From Asterella californica (lineage: Eukaryota; Streptophyta; Marchantiopsida; Marchantiales; Aytoniaceae): a stretch of 64,000 nucleotides of DNA. The position numbers were made by a program, and so were the translations under genes. Shown here one piece after another: positions 24,413 through 34,812 of the stretch (position 1 is the first letter of the stretch; every line of letters starts with the position of its first letter). Location of the stretch: positions 24,898,001-24,962,000 of the forward strand of contig JAYKYS010000005.1 of NCBI GenBank assembly GCA_036924285.1. Direction: 5' to 3'. The notes below the pieces were generated by a model. It was not told the origin of the DNA, searched no databases, and saw only the letters and a program-made list of their open reading frames with translations.

Positions 24413-25630
24413 TTAAAGTCCAGAGGCTAATATCGTGGGCTCCCAGAGATGCAAAGCTTTGTCATAGAAGGAGCATGTTGCAACGAGGCACGTCGATCCT
24501 CGCGCCTGAGTATGTGAAGACATCTTCTTGCCAGGACCTTCAGTTCCCGCTATTGCTTCTTCGTGATCACCTCTGCTCTGACAATCACCAGCAACGGCCA
24601 AGCCATTCATCATTCTGCTCCTTGTATGAAGTTCTTCAGCACTTGCTTTCATTTCGGTAGACCAAGTCTGCTCCCAGTCACCCCTATACCAACTTCCACC
24701 ATAAGCAAGTGATTTGTGCTCCTCGTACCGTTCGAGCACCTCGATTTCTCCCTCACCAACATGAACAACTGCAAACCCGTTGTGCATACAGGCGGCTAGA
24801 AGTAATTTGGGGTCCAAGTGGTGCCATTTCAGTCTCCAAACCCCTCCCCCGAGTCCGAGATCAAACTGCATGAGTGGCTTCTGAATCATCCGTAGATCCC
24901 ATAGCCTGACGCTCTCGTCATAGCTCCCCGTTACCAAAATGTTTTCCAACAGAGGGCTGCTTTGTATGCTACAAACACCCATCTGATGGGTTCTCCTGTC
25001 ACGAATAACTGGCCTCTGGGTTTCTCTAAGGTCCCAACAACAAAACTGACAATCATCACCACCACTGTAAACAATGTGAGGTTTCCAGTTGTCGTAGGAG
25101 ACGATCCACGCCTCGTATTCGTGTGCATTCCAACAAGAAATAACCTCCAATTCCGACCGTCCAACATCGATGGCAGACAAGGATCCATCGGAGTGGCTTA
25201 CGGCGACCTGAGGCTCAGAAGGTAAGGGATTCCAATCAACAAAGAGGCACATCGATGAAGAAACATCGACGCTTGCTGTTTCACGAAGTTGCAAAGATGA
25301 TGTGTCATTTTCCTCCAGACTGTGCAGACGTAACGTACCATCTGCACTTGCCTGAGCTAAGCAGGGGCTGGTGGTGCCATCGCTCCATGGCCGCCATTTT
25401 ATGTCAAACACTCCTGAAGTTCCCCGGTGATAAACCTGGGTCAAGCTCAAATTCGACGACTGAAAGTCCCCTCTCGTCTTCTCTGCAGAGAAAAGATACA
25501 ATTCTCCCAATCGAACAGGCTGCTCTCCCTCCTGCAGAGTGTACGACGCTGCAGCCAAGATGTGCAAATACGGCTCACAGGGACAGAACTCTGCCGCATC
25601 TGCGTTACCTATCAGTTGTGCCTTAGCCAT
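24413..25630 (-). CDS. DPH7: Diphthine methyltransferase DPH7 (WD40 protein)
   Basis: Cytosolic WD40 protein that demethylates the diphthine methyl-ester intermediate so diphthamide can be finished on translation elongation factor 2. Single exon, 405 residues, ATG at 25630. WD-like blades are visible: ADAAEFCPCEPYLHILAAA near residue 15, GVFDIKWRP, SSMCLFVDWNPLPSEPQVAV, NAHEYEAWI, YSGGDDCQFCCWDLR, the VTGSYDESVRLWDLR blade, and a C-terminal SFYDKALHLWEP. The YSGGDDC...WDLR and H-E-AWI pattern is typical of the DPH7/RRT2 family. An insertion of about 60 residues rich in Glu, Ser and Arg separates the last blades (about 317-380), making it longer than some homologues. The start codon is 388 bp from the inverted E2F copy, and a consensus E2F site lies just upstream. 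Confidence 0.88.
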   Translation of the reverse strand: MAKAQLIGNADAAEFCPCEPYLHILAAASYTLQEGEQPVRLGELYLFSAEKTRGDFQSSNLSLTQVYHRGTSGVFDIKWRPWSDGTTSPCLAQASADGTLRLHSLEENDTSSLQLRETASVDVSSSMCLFVDWNPLPSEPQVAVSHSDGSLSAIDVGRSELEVISCWNAHEYEAWIVSYDNWKPHIVYSGGDDCQFCCWDLRETQRPVIRDRRTHQMGVCSIQSSPLLENILVTGSYDESVRLWDLRMIQKPLMQFDLGLGGGVWRLKWHHLDPKLLLAACMHNGFAVVHVGEGEIEVLERYEEHKSLAYGGSWYRGDWEQTWSTEMKASAEELHTRSRMMNGLAVAGDCQSRGDHEEAIAGTEGPGKKMSSHTQARGSTCLVATCSFYDKALHLWEPTILASGL

Positions 25631-25667
25631 TCTAGACGTTCAACTGTTGTGTACAAAAGTTCCTGGT

Positions 25668-25675
25668 TTTGGCGC
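25668..25675 (+). promoter_or_regulatory. Consensus E2F site in the DPH7 promoter
   Basis: TTTGGCGC matches TTTSSCGC exactly. It is 38 bp upstream of the DPH7 start codon (the gene reads on the minus strand). Regulation by E2F is inferred; one 8-mer alone is weak evidence. Confidence 0.4.
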
Positions 25676-25968
25676 GGCGATGGGTCAGGGTAGAACGATG
25701 ACAAGCAACGAGTGAGAGATCCAACTGTCGACACGATCCAGAAGAAAGAAATCAGTTTCCCAAAAGACCTATAATATGAGAAGGAGGCGGAAGACTGATT
25801 GATGATCTCCTAAAGGAAGTGCATTGCTGCCTTGATAAGGTGAAGCTGATGTGGTGGGGAAAGGGAATTGCCGCAGATTCTCCCGTTTTGGGGAATAGAA
25901 GCGAAAGACAGTGAGCTGGCGGCATCCAGAGGCGAAGAAAACACGAGTCTTATGCGCAACATAGGACA

Positions 25969-26032
25969 TAGGAATCCCTGCCAGTCCCTGTCCCTTGATA
26001 CATTTTGCGCTCTTAAACTGGCAGGGACTCCT
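25969..26032. repeat. Short inverted repeat at the duplication breakpoint
   Basis: AGGAATCCCTGCCAGT (25969-25984) pairs with ACTGGCAGGGACTCCT (26017-26032) with one mismatch. The right part lies exactly at the edge of inverted-duplication arm 2. The adjacent sequence is rich in TCCTAT repeats. Confidence 0.75.
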
Positions 26033-27768
26033 ATCTCATATGAATCTCCTATGAATATCCTATGACTCCTATCTCCTAAAATCTCCTACGACTTTAAAGC
26101 AGACCTTGGTCGGTTTATGAGTACCAGCCAGTGAGCACGTGGATGTGATCTGAAACTGGACTCGTACTTTACTTCAAAAGCCTATCAGGAACTGTACGAA
26201 ATAACGCTGGCTTTGGGACCAAAAAGTATCATTCATACCATCAGTTTAACTGATAGACTGAGATGTTAGCGACCTTCAAGGACTCATTCAACACGCAGGA
26301 AATAAGTAAGGGTCGACTCGTGCATCCATGAATAAACGTAATTACCTGTAAAGCAGCTGCGTCATCCTTCCCTTCACCAGGTCTTATCACCCCAAGGCCT
26401 CTGATACAAAAAAAAGTAAAGATAAGAATGCATTTACAATTTACCAATGAAAACATATTGCTTAAACTAACGACTGACGGACATCTACTTCAGAGCAATG
26501 CTGCTCATCTTCCAGCAACGTACTTCCAGCGAATGCGGTTTTTCAGTTTCTTCTCAATTAGACCAATCCCCTCCAGCACATTTGTGATGTCGTAAATCCG
26601 CCGCTTTTGTACCTGTGGTGAAAAACTGTAGAAACCGGACATGATGAAAAAACAGCTAGATGTCACTATGGGATGCATGGTAAGCCACGAAAGGAGAAAC
26701 CCACCAAAACACACCACCAAGACGAACGATGACAACTGAAACTATTAACTCTGAGCAAATTATGGATTTCTTTGAGCAAAAGAAGGCTACGAGAGCTTAC
26801 TTGTAGCGTGTCTGCGGCCTTATTAAGGTCCAGCACCCCGTCGTCTGCTTGCTTGATGAGGTCTATAAATTTCTTCGTCAGCAGACCTTAAGAGACATCA
26901 GGTGAACGTAAGAATGGATCCGCAACAATAGAAGAAAGAAGCTGTTTCCAATAAGGCAACTCTAGCCTTCAAAACCACCTGATGCATTGGGCCGCTTGAC
27001 AAACAGTTTACCAAGCGAGCTGTCGTAGCGACAGGTACTGTTACGAGTTGGTGCATTGCTTGCTGGAGAACCTGGTTACCAAAGAACTAATGTTAAACCG
27101 TTATCCGATGACAGCAAGCAGCATGGCCACGGAACCGAAACATTACTAACTTAAACATGCTCAAAACTGGTCCCGAATACAAGTTAACAACAGCAATACA
27201 CTGAGAGCGCTCATCTGATTCCAGGGACTCCGTCACTCAACGAGAAGCAGTGTACGAGTTCCGCGGGTGCTTACCGATGCCTGTACCACCAGGAGTGTGT
27301 GGATCATTCTTCAGTTGTCTGACTAATTTAGCTCGACTACCCCGCTTGGTGTCAGGTGAGGAAAGGGGACTTGCTTCAGCCGCTCCTGCTACGCCGTTGC
27401 CGGATGACCAGCCACTTGATTCCATCTCCTGCTCATTATTCACAGATTTCCGCTTTCCCTAAAACGTCCACACCACAGTACGGGTCAATACCGCCAGACA
27501 GAACGATGGGAAAGGAACGCACCTTGCTGCATTGAGCAAGGCGTCAGAGGGTAAACTGTGTCTTCACAGTCAGCTGACCGCATGACACCAGTGGAAATGG
27601 AAAGTAATTGAGCTAGAAGGTGAAAGAAATCTGGAGCTAGGGAATGACTTAAGATTTGGACTGCTAGATGAATGAGAAAGAAAAATAATTAATTTTGAAG
27701 TTTTCCAGGTGTACTCCGCATGTACTGCGCTCCTTACAAACCTTAACATCTTGCGCATAGGAAGAAGC
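26019..27768 (-). repeat. Inverted duplication, arm 2
   Basis: Reverse-complement copy of 16768-18514, about 1.75 kb, with a spacer of about 7.5 kb between the arms. It ends sharply at 26019 (TGGCAGGGACTCC on the plus strand) and fades near 27768. Substitutions are scattered over introns and exons. Confidence 0.9.
26346..27458 (-). pseudogene. E2F fragment: exons 2-6, DNA-binding domain only
   Basis: Copied exons, read on the minus strand: 27458-27275, 27071-27012, 26886-26801, 26612-26524, 26400-26346. Their lengths (184, 60, 86, 89, 55) equal the parental exons exactly. Every GT and AG is kept, and the frame is open throughout. Seen substitutions include MDSS to MESS, GGAEA to GAAEA, PLST to PLSS and APTPN to APTRN; the winged-helix core [15 protein letters not shown] is unchanged. 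Exon 1, the dimerisation region and the RB-binding motif are absent. It is called a pseudogene because both gene ends are missing. If transcribed from a flanking promoter it could encode a DNA-binding-domain protein, which is inference only. Confidence 0.8.
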
Positions 27769-27825
27769 GTTTTGCTCGAGGTTGCAGTGAACTTGGCAAG
27801 CAACTGTGATCAGAGACACCGTTAC

Positions 27826-28758
27826 TCAACTTCCGTTGTAGGAAACTCCAAGATGAGTGTCTAGTTTGCGCCCTCCGGGAGGAAAACCGTAGAAAAGGTG
27901 ATGGAGTCCTCCTACATCATCACGCGCGGAACACGTATCGCGTCTCCAGAGGAACTGCCTTAGGTACTCAGTAGCCACCAAGCGTCCCCGAGTGTTCACG
28001 GACAGCTTAAGCTCACTTTCTCGATATCCTGCACAGTCCCCAGGAGTCAGGTCTTCTACCCTACTTACACAAACCGAGCAGCTTATCTGTGTGTATACTG
28101 GGCATTATTAGTAAAGAGAAAGGATCGAATCAACGTTATTCATCGTTCAGGGGAACTAATGACAGACCTTCATAAAAGCGACGACAGAACCGATCAACTT
28201 TTGTTTGTACATCTCCTCAATGGAAGTTCGTTATCAAGAAGCGCAGTCTCTGACTCCTCCTGACAATTGAATCAGTAACAGAAAGTCACTAATTTGGTCA
28301 GGATGACACGAACAAACGCACCTCTAGCTGTCGTCAGAGTATTTCTTATACATGTCAAATAGGGTCCTAACGTGTTTGGCTGCAAAGAACATGGAAGTAT
28401 GATAATCACGTAATCACGCACTCCTGCCCAGGAGACAGATATAGACTTTACAGTACCCGAGAAGTCTAATACGAGACTCTACACTTGTGATACTCGTACC
28501 ATACTTGCAGTAAATTTTCAGTTTCAACCGAGATCTATAACAGTTGCTGTGGAGCAGAAGATCGAAAAGCTCAAAGTAAAGATTCGATCTTATGCGAAAA
28601 AGGTGCGAGCCTGTATGAACGTCGGCAGCACCAGCACTCAAAGCGGGCACGTACGGGCGAATTCCGGAATCTCGTTCAGAAGGCATCAGTGCCGCATCAC
28701 CCTCTTACAACCCAGCGCTCGGGTCTAACCGCAGTTACTTACGAAGATCAATCGGCAT
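27826..28758 (-). pseudogene. Decayed multi-exon gene, family not recognised
   Basis: Proposed exons on the minus strand: 28758-28743 (ATG CCG ATT...), 28610-28500, 28379-28322, 28259-28168, 28086-27826. The first three introns are in phase and have clear splice ends (donor GTAAGT after exon 1). The peptide pieces look real: SHLFRIRSNLYFELFDLL, KHVRTLFDMYKKYSDDS, GDVQTKVDRFCRRFYE, ELKLSVNTRGRLVATEYLRQ. In-frame TAG (end of exon 3) and TGA (in exon 4) interrupt it, and the last exon is open for 86 codons in a phase that does not match exon 4. I therefore call it broken. I do not recognise the family. It ends about 60 bp from the E2F inverted copy. Confidence 0.35.
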
Positions 28759-29389
28759 GTTCTTGAGGAATAAGGGGTTTTACATTGTAGTCAGTACGAC
28801 TTTTACAGACGATAATGAGCTGACACAAATCATCCGTTAAACTTGAAAACCAGAATTAAAGAGCTACCGTTATAAATCGAACATCATTTATTTCGTCAAA
28901 TATTTAACGCTACATTCTCTCTTTAAACACTATTAGGGGTGTCAAAGTTAGCCAAGAAGATTCCCTAATGGACGAGGAAATATTATCTGTAACTCTGAAA
29001 CTTATTTTTTGATATCAATGGAAGGGTAACTTTGTGCGCAATCAAGAAATGAGGTCCGCAGGAGAAAGGAGAGGTTTTAAAGTTATCCGTCAAAATTTAT
29101 ATTGAAAATAGAATGTGACGTTCAAACGAATTGAATGCAGTAGTTCGTGTTTATGAGCAGTGCAGGAGTACAGACGGCGCATTCGAGAGCAGAGATTGGT
29201 GGTCCGTGAGATGGAGAGCGAGAGTGGTCTGAGAGCTAGGTTTCATCGCACAAATGTGAGCATATCAAATTACAAAATGGACCATTCTTGTGAAAGTCGA
29301 TACAAATCTGAACAGAGTGAAAAATATAGCTGCTGAGTCTATTGAACTTGACGATTGTGAGAGTATCTAGCTCAATGGCTTTCAAAGAT

Positions 29390-29473
29390 AGTGATGCGAT
29401 GAAGAAGAAGTGAATCCTCATACGCATAGATGATAAACAGTGATGCGATGAAGAAGAAGTGGATTATCATACG
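29390..29473. repeat. 35-bp direct repeat pair
   Basis: Two copies beginning AGTGATGCGATGAAGAAGAA and ending CATACG, offset 49 bp, with three mismatches. Confidence 0.75.
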
Positions 29474-30654
29474 TGTAATTGATATGAGAAGATGGTAGCT
29501 TACATGGAGGAAGACTACAATAGGTGGATCAAAGTGTTTGAGCAAAGCTATCCCTTTGGTATTACGTTCGCTCAATTATTGGAGAGAAATGGATTTCTTA
29601 TGGTGAGAACGATAAAATGAAGAAAAGATTTGAACGATATGTTGATATGTACAAGCTAAGGAGATTCAAAATAGCACTGGGGAGGAATCACCGAGTCTGA
29701 ATTACCGATGAGAATCACTTTGGAGGAGAATTCAAAATGTGCACATCCTTTTTAAAATGAATGTTGTATTTGATAGCAGAGCTTACATTGATCCATCTGC
29801 TGTGAGTTTTTTACGATTACAATCCGAAGATGATGACTATCAATTTGATTCATAATTTCAAGCAGATGGTTTGGTTTCTTCACAATTGCTTATCGAGAAC
29901 ACGGTTTCATCTTGTGACAAGAGATGAGATGAAGATTTAACATGGAGCCATCTTGTTCTACAAGTCTAGACCTAACTCACGAGAGAGATTTTTGCACTCC
30001 GGATGAAGTGAGACTAGAGGACAATGAGGAGTGGATAGAAGAGATTGAGAACGTAAAGACAATGCCAACCAACACCGAGATGATCTCATCTCCTCGAACA
30101 TCAAACGTGCAAGAGAACTTTCCAAGAGTGTAAAGAGTTATAGTTCTATAGAGAATAGAATGAAAAGCAATGTGTTGTCTTTGTACGAAGTAAGTTTAAA
30201 CGAAAATGTAGAGTACAGAAAAGTGAGATCAAGGAGTTTTTCAACAAGAAATAGATCGACGAATTCGTTATAATAAAGCAGAAAATTTGAGTTTATCAGA
30301 AGCTTGGTCTAGAATTCCCGAAACATGTGTTAGTGGAGTATAGGATGGCATTTTTAGAAAAAAATGAGTGAAAGACTTGTCATTAGAAGAGAAAAAGTGA
30401 AAAAAATATTTATCACTCGAGGAGAAAAAAAGAAGTATAGATAGTGGAGAAAAAAGAAGAGTAGGAAGAAGCATACTCTTGTGACAGTATGTTAACAGTT
30501 ACAGTTACACAACGAAGCAAAAATAAATCAAATTTATTATCGAGCAACTTGATAGTATGTAAATCACTTGGAAGAAAATAAAGAATGAGGTGTGTTTATA
30601 CATGAATTCATTTTATACCTGTTGGTATGTATCTCTTTGATATATCTCTTGGGA

Positions 30655-30797
30655 AGAGAGAGAAAGTAAGAGGAGGTAGAAGAGAGAGAGAGAGAGGAGA
30701 AAGTGAAGAGAGTCTTAGTATGAAAGGAGCAAAAGAGAGTCTTAGTGTGAGAGAAGAAAATGAGAGGAAGGGGAGGAAGGAGACGAAGAAGAGTCGA
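30655..30797 (+). repeat. Purine-rich (GA) tract with strong strand asymmetry
   Basis: About 140 bp, mostly A and G on the plus strand, with GAGAGAGAGAGA and a repeated AGAGAGTCTTAGT motif. A second, shorter purine tract lies at about 30380-30475. Confidence 0.7.
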
Positions 30798-31084
30798 TGT
30801 GAGTGTTGAATGCACGAGTGTAGGAGGATTAAACAAATGTGAGCGAGGAGGTGAGAGCAAGCAAGTAAAAGTGTCCCAATTGAAGAGGGGGTTCTGGAGC
30901 ATTCTAATAGTAATTCAGGAGAAATACAGAATCATCATGAAGCATGTTTTATTTTTATTTTATTCTTCTTTTCCTTGTCATGTGGTGAATGTGTTATGTG
31001 TTGCATGTCATGAATTTTATTGCCATGTGGTGAATGTGTTATATGAATCGAGTAAATGTTGAAACAGAGAATGTTTAGATAATG

Positions 31085-31499
31085 CATTTAATGTTGTGGT
31101 GTCTGTGCTTTCTAGTCTTGACTCAAGTTCCTAACCTAGCATCAGAATTCAATCATAAGACAAGAACTGTCGATGCCTAACTCGAAGGAAGAGAAACACC
31201 CCTTTGTTAACAATTAGATTCACAACAGTCATGCTACCCTAACTCGTTATGTACATCGATCACGTCTGTAACAACGTCACTACATTGCTATTGCTCAATA
31301 TATCATTAGCCAAATGGTCAGATCATTCTAACCCAAAGGAGAGTCGAGAGTGCATCCACATTGTCGTGATGTGAATTATTTCACATACTAATAATTCACC
31401 TCTCAGTTAGAAGTTAGTCTCTCTTAGTGAAGTTAAGACCTTAGAGAAGTCGATTCTAGAGGAAGTGAGCATTCAAAAATCTGAAAAACACCACGGCGT
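31085..31499 (+). repeat. Direct repeat unit 1, left part (split by element A)
   Basis: Matches 40111 to about 40540 (shared blocks CTTGACTCAAGT, GACAAGAACTGTCGATGCC, GTGAGCATTC). The continuation lies at 39913-40110 on the other side of element A, so A jumped into this unit. The unit carries a segment related to the start of A's LTR (TCGTGATGTGAATTATTTCA). Confidence 0.8.
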
Positions 31500-32823
31500 T
31501 GTCGTGATGTGAATCATTTCACATAGTAAATGATTCACTTCTCGGTCAAGAGTTAACCTCTCTGAGTGAAGTTAGGACCTCAGAGAAGTTGATTCTCGAG
31601 GGTGTTATATATTCTGAGTCATAGTAGATTTTTTTTCCATGCTCATAAGATGTTTAAACTCATGGGTTGTACTTACATGTCGTCCATGCATGCTTCCTAG
31701 CAAGCTTAGGTTATCTTTCGGGATTATGTGTCGTTTTACATGTCTTCGCATGTAGTTTAGAGTTTACGCTGGCACTTTAGAGACTTGACATGGTAGCCTA
31801 TGTGCAAAATTAAGTCACCACGTGGTTTGGGACACAAAAGGACAAGGGAGTGAAGCCATGAACTCCCATTGGTCCAATTTTATCTTTGTGTACTACTAAA
31901 CTTAGTAGTAGGGATCTTAAGAGGAGTTCGAGCATTTGAAGAGGACATTGCAAAATCTGACAACCCAAGAGGAGAGGGCTCGTCGTGCCATTCGATGTCA
32001 ATGAAATGTTTGATCAATTTGGAGCAATAAAGAAGGAGTTATGGCAGTTCAAATTGTGCTAGAATTACATCACTTTTGTTGATTTTGGGGTTTTCGGTCT
32101 CAATCGCAGCAGATTTGAGAAAATCGCTTCAAACCTTTGTGGTCACGTTCACTGTCAATAGGGCTACGACTGTCCACAAATTTTCATGTCAATTGAGTGA
32201 GTGACTAATTCAAGACGACCGCTGAAGCAGAGGGGGTCCGAAAAGCTCTCAATCTAGAGTGGCAACTTCAGAGAACGAGATCTAGAGAACCGTGTACAAT
32301 CTAGAGACCCAACTTCACAAGGATGTTCAGCATGCTGTAGCAAATCCTGTAAGAATATTCGAAAGTGATCGAGCCAATTCTTTGTTCTAGGTCGAAATAG
32401 CTGTCTGGGTATCAAAAATTGTCATAATTTCTCTGCTCAGAACGTTTCTGCCCATATATCGGTGCTCTGAATTGATCTCAAGCTGAAACTTCGTATGTGT
32501 GGTCAGTAGAGCCTCGTTTACATGTAGGAGAAGTTCTGAAGTCTAAACCATCGTATGTTTCTGATTCTGGACTGTTAAAGTTCGCTGTCTAATCTTATTA
32601 TCGCTAGTCTGATCTAATTTTTGCTTCTTGAACATACTGGAGGGTAGCCATTCGACTTGAGTGAGTGTTTATAGTGTCTCCTTATGATATGAAGCCTACC
32701 TCTGTATAGTAAGCAACCACATCCTGAAAATCCAACACTTTTCCGAGTAGTCGCATCACAGCCTTCACGATCATATCACAGCCAGAAAGTTCCGCTCTTC
32801 TCAAGAAAACTCTCAACTCGACA
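31500..32823 (+). repeat. Element A 5' LTR
   Basis: Starts TGTCGTGATGTG and ends CTCAACTCGACA (TG...CA), 1324 bp. It opens with a perfect 11-bp hairpin (31509-31519 with 31528-31538) and holds the palindrome CCACGTGG (31818-31825). It is about 498 bp longer than the 3' LTR, the extra part being about 31994-32489. Confidence 0.85.
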
Positions 32824-32891
32824 TTCTGGTGCTTCCACTGAGCTCTTGGGGTGATTGATTGAGAAGGTTGAGTTTACTACAAGGAGAAGAG

Positions 32892-33940
32892 ATGGATCGC
32901 AAGAGAGCTGCTGTTGCTACTTCTACGACTGCTGCATCTATGTGTACTGCAGCACCTTCTGTAGCACCTACGGCTACAACAATGTCTGTATATGGTTTGG
33001 ATACGATTGAGATTCTGAAGATGCTTGCGGCCCTAGTCCAACATCCGATCGTTGGAGGGGTGAGTTAAAATCCACCAAGGCTTTGCAAGCGATAGTGAAT
33101 AGGTGTGGAAGGTTTGAAGGAAGATATATTTCTAGATATCTGCGTGAGTATAGAGGAGAGATGGAGCTGGTTAGAGTTACAGATGCTGAGATGATAGCCA
33201 GCTTCGAGTTAGCTGTCATTCCTGAACTGCGAGATCAAGTTAGGGATGTACAGAGAAGAAACCTTGGAATATGGATGAGTTTTGAGCGATCTCTTCGAGA
33301 GGAGTTTCTTGAAGAAGAGTCAGAGAGAGTTACTAGGAGGAGTTTCTAGACTGGGTTGAGCAGCAACTTGGTCGTATGATGAGTATGAATGAGATGTTGA
33401 GAGAGTTTGATCGGAGATACCGACAACTCTCAACTCTTGAGAGAATAATCTTATATACTAGGAAAACAGAGCTTTTCTTGCAAGCTACCGATGATGCTAC
33501 GGCATATCGGTTATGTTTTATGTTGACCGATCGATCTACTGAAGGAGGAGTTACTATGGATTGGAGAAGAGTCGAGGACGCCGTTGCTGTACTAACAAGA
33601 CAGAGGCGAGGAAGAGTGACCGTGGGAGAGCGTCCACTTGCAGAAGTGGCCTCTCAACCTCGTCCTGCTCCTCAAGTACAACTACCTTCGGCTCCAGCTA
33701 CTAGACCTGCTATCCCGGCTGCAGTTCCTTTGATGCCAGTTGTGCCAGTTCATGCACAAAGAGCACCAGATCAAAGACCTCCGGAGAACCATGGACAGCA
33801 AAATCAGATCGAAGACTTGATTCGACAAATGCGAGAACTGAAAGTGGAGCTAGCTGGATTGCAGAGAGAGCAGCCACTGGCGCCTGTTGTTGCACGTCCA
33901 GGAGGTGCTCCTATTCATAGATGTATCTGATGTGACAGTC
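32892..33940 (+). pseudogene. Element A gag (broken)
   Basis: Gag polyprotein, which forms the particle coat. It starts MDRKRAAVATSTTAA. Comparison with element B shows a one-base loss in a G-run near 33058 that shifts the frame. The open pieces continue at 33083-33349 (FEGRYISRYLREYRGEMELV) and 33376-33930 (a FDRRYRQLSTLERI segment and a glutamine- and proline-rich part). The zinc knuckle seen intact in B (CIWCDSLDHFRGDC) is here interrupted because the Trp codon reads TGA. Confidence 0.75.
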
Positions 33941-34812
33941 TTGATCATTTTCGAGGGAGAACTCACGGCTGCTTTACGAGATGGTGTGGTTTGCTACCAA
34001 AATGGTAGGCTGCACCTTTCTTCGACTGGAGAGCCACTAAAACACGCAGTTTGGACGAGGACGCATGAGAAGTCTATCTCAGATTGCCGCAGCTGCAACT
34101 GTAAATGCGTTGATGGCACCGTCGGTAAATTCTGATGTATATGCCGAACACATTTAAGTTTCTTCGAATCCTACGTTGCTAGATAGGACTGCTGAGAAGA
34201 AAACTGCTCAAGTTCCTTCTGAAATATTGAAGAGAGGAGCTGAGACTATCCGCAGAGTCACAAGGTGGGGAGATCTTGTTGCTGCTGCGTCTATCAAAGC
34301 ATTCTTGGACGTGGATAGACACGTTCAATGGCAGGATGCTTCTGTGGAAGAAAAGAGGCGACGAGAAGCCTCTGAGCTTGATACTGGAGTTCCTGAGGAG
34401 ACTGGAGATAGACGGAGAGTCACAAGGAGACGAGCAGCTCTTCCTGAGGACATCTCGTCTACTTCTGCAACTCCTCCACCTGCACTAGGTCCGATGGAGG
34501 ACGTGTAGAGATCCCAGCAGGAGCCAACGACTGCTGGAAGGCGGTACTGCCCAAGAGAAGAGGAAGGGATCGGCTTATAAGTTGACGGCTGATATTGAGA
34601 CTTCAACTGATCTCAAGAGCATCTTGGAGTAGAGAATACTTGACGCGCGAATCAAGTTTTCGCTTCGGGAGGTTCTTGGTATTGCAAAGAGAGAGTTTCA
34701 CGAGCTGATCATCGATATCATTAAGCGGAAGAGACAGGTGATGTCCGAGCAGATAGAAAGTCAGATGATAGATGCGGTATGAGCTTCTCTGAATGATGTA
34801 GAGTTCAGAAAG

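Larger units (their letters stand above)
28759..31084. other. Intergenic, AT-rich, repeats and old element remnants
   Basis: Holds a 35-bp direct repeat pair (29390-29424 and 29439-29473), a reading GGEF-like stretch around 29700-29900 that vaguely recalls an integrase but is too decayed to name, and a purine-rich tract (30655-30797). No gene is supported. Confidence 0.5.

Noticed and set aside
29690..29900. Integrase-like GGEF stretch
   Set aside because: Only a few residues resemble a copia integrase and the frame is broken; too weak to name.
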